This document shows, piece by piece, positions 6,164-6,470 of a stretch of DNA of 6,470 nt. Under the pieces are notes generated by a model. The model made no database searches and had not been told where the DNA came from. It worked only from the letters and a program-made list of their open reading frames with translations. The stretch comes from Acidimicrobiaceae bacterium (GTDB lineage: Bacteria > Actinomycetota > Acidimicrobiia > Acidimicrobiales > Bog-793): the NCBI GenBank assembly GCA_027459565.1, contig DAIDIA010000295.1, positions 1-6,470 of the forward strand, written 5' to 3'. How positions within the stretch are numbered: the first letter of the stretch is position 1; every line of letters starts with the position of its first letter. The position numbers and the translations under genes were made by a program.

Positions 6164-6206
6164 ACGAATCAGGACCATCAGGTTCAGAGGGAACGAGGCC
6201 GAAGCG

Positions 6207-6470
6207 TCAGATCCGCGAGAGGTCGAATCGGTCGAGATTCATGACCTTGTTCCACGCCGCCACAAAGTCGCGGACGAACTTCTCCTGCGAACCATCGAAC
6301 GCGTAGACCTCGGAGATTGCTCGAAGCTGCGCGTTCGATCCGAACACGAGATCGACACGGCTGGCGGTCCACCTGAGTGCGCCCGACTCGCGATCGCGAC
6401 CCTCGAACGTCTCTTCGGAGGGAGACGCGGCCCGCCACTCCGTGCCCATGTCGAGCAGGTTAACGAAGAA
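6207..6470 (-). CDS. katG: Catalase-peroxidase KatG, C-terminal end (5'-partial)
   Basis: Haem enzyme that removes hydrogen peroxide and has peroxidase activity. Only the last 87 residues and the stop (TGA at 6209-6207) are in the window, and the gene continues beyond base 6470. The stretch FFVNLLDMGTEW, then FEGRDRESG, WTASRVDLVFGSN, QLRAISEVYA and the ending KFVRDFVAAWNKVMNLDRFDL are characteristic of the KatG C-terminal domain. That domain lacks the catalytic haem but is needed for a correct active site. The gene converges on the catabolic operon with a 43-base gap. It is probably a chromosomal housekeeping or stress gene marking the edge of the catabolic locus. Local GC is about 68% in one hand-counted line. 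Confidence 0.95.
   Translation of the reverse strand, partial: FFVNLLDMGTEWRAASPSEETFEGRDRESGALRWTASRVDLVFGSNAQLRAISEVYAFDGSQEKFVRDFVAAWNKVMNLDRFDLSRI

Noticed and set aside
6164..6206. Terminator between the cupin gene and katG
   Set aside because: Only a 4-base GTTC/GAAC stem (6182-6194) with no T-run; insufficient.

Overview
This window comes from a high-GC bacterium and carries part of an aromatic-acid catabolic locus. The organism cannot be named from the sequence. Two of the plus-strand genes appear to start with GTG, and the families present occur in both Actinobacteria and Proteobacteria, so lineage stays open.

Layout: (1) bases 1-1332 hold most of a Rieske-type ring-hydroxylating oxygenase of the phthalate 4,5-dioxygenase type, with only its extreme N-terminus missing. 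(2) Bases 1333-2036 hold no intact gene. (3) Bases 2037-2702 encode a GntR/FadR-type (FCD) regulator. (4) Bases 2703-3110 hold a possible operator/promoter (a perfect 12-base palindrome next to TATAAT) and an antisense remnant of an unidentified gene. (5) Bases 3111-3821 encode a haem-oxygenase-like diiron oxidase (HDO) with all six expected metal ligands. (6) Bases 4002-5054 encode a hydratase-aldolase of the NahE/PhdJ type. (7) Bases 5060-6163, only 5 bases further on, encode a bicupin ring-cleaving dioxygenase of the gentisate / salicylate / 1-hydroxy-2-naphthoate family. (8) On the minus strand, 6470-6207 is the C-terminus of catalase-peroxidase katG, converging on the catabolic genes.

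How the genes may work together (inference): the cupin dioxygenase opens the ring of an ortho-hydroxy aromatic acid. The hydratase-aldolase then removes pyruvate from an arylidene-pyruvate product, leaving an aldehyde. This is the logic of PhdI and PhdJ in phenanthrene degradation, where 1-hydroxy-2-naphthoate goes to 2'-carboxybenzalpyruvate and then to 2-carboxybenzaldehyde and pyruvate. In that pathway the aldehyde is oxidised to phthalate, which a Rieske oxygenase like the one at the left edge could attack. The aldehyde dehydrogenase and the Rieske reductase are not in the window. The regulator is well placed to sense a pathway acid.

The novel element is the HDO gene, which has no role in the pathway as I know it. 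Its position upstream of the aldolase/ring-cleavage pair suggests an added oxidative step, or a substrate different from the known ones. Active-site changes in both partner enzymes also point to a non-standard substrate.
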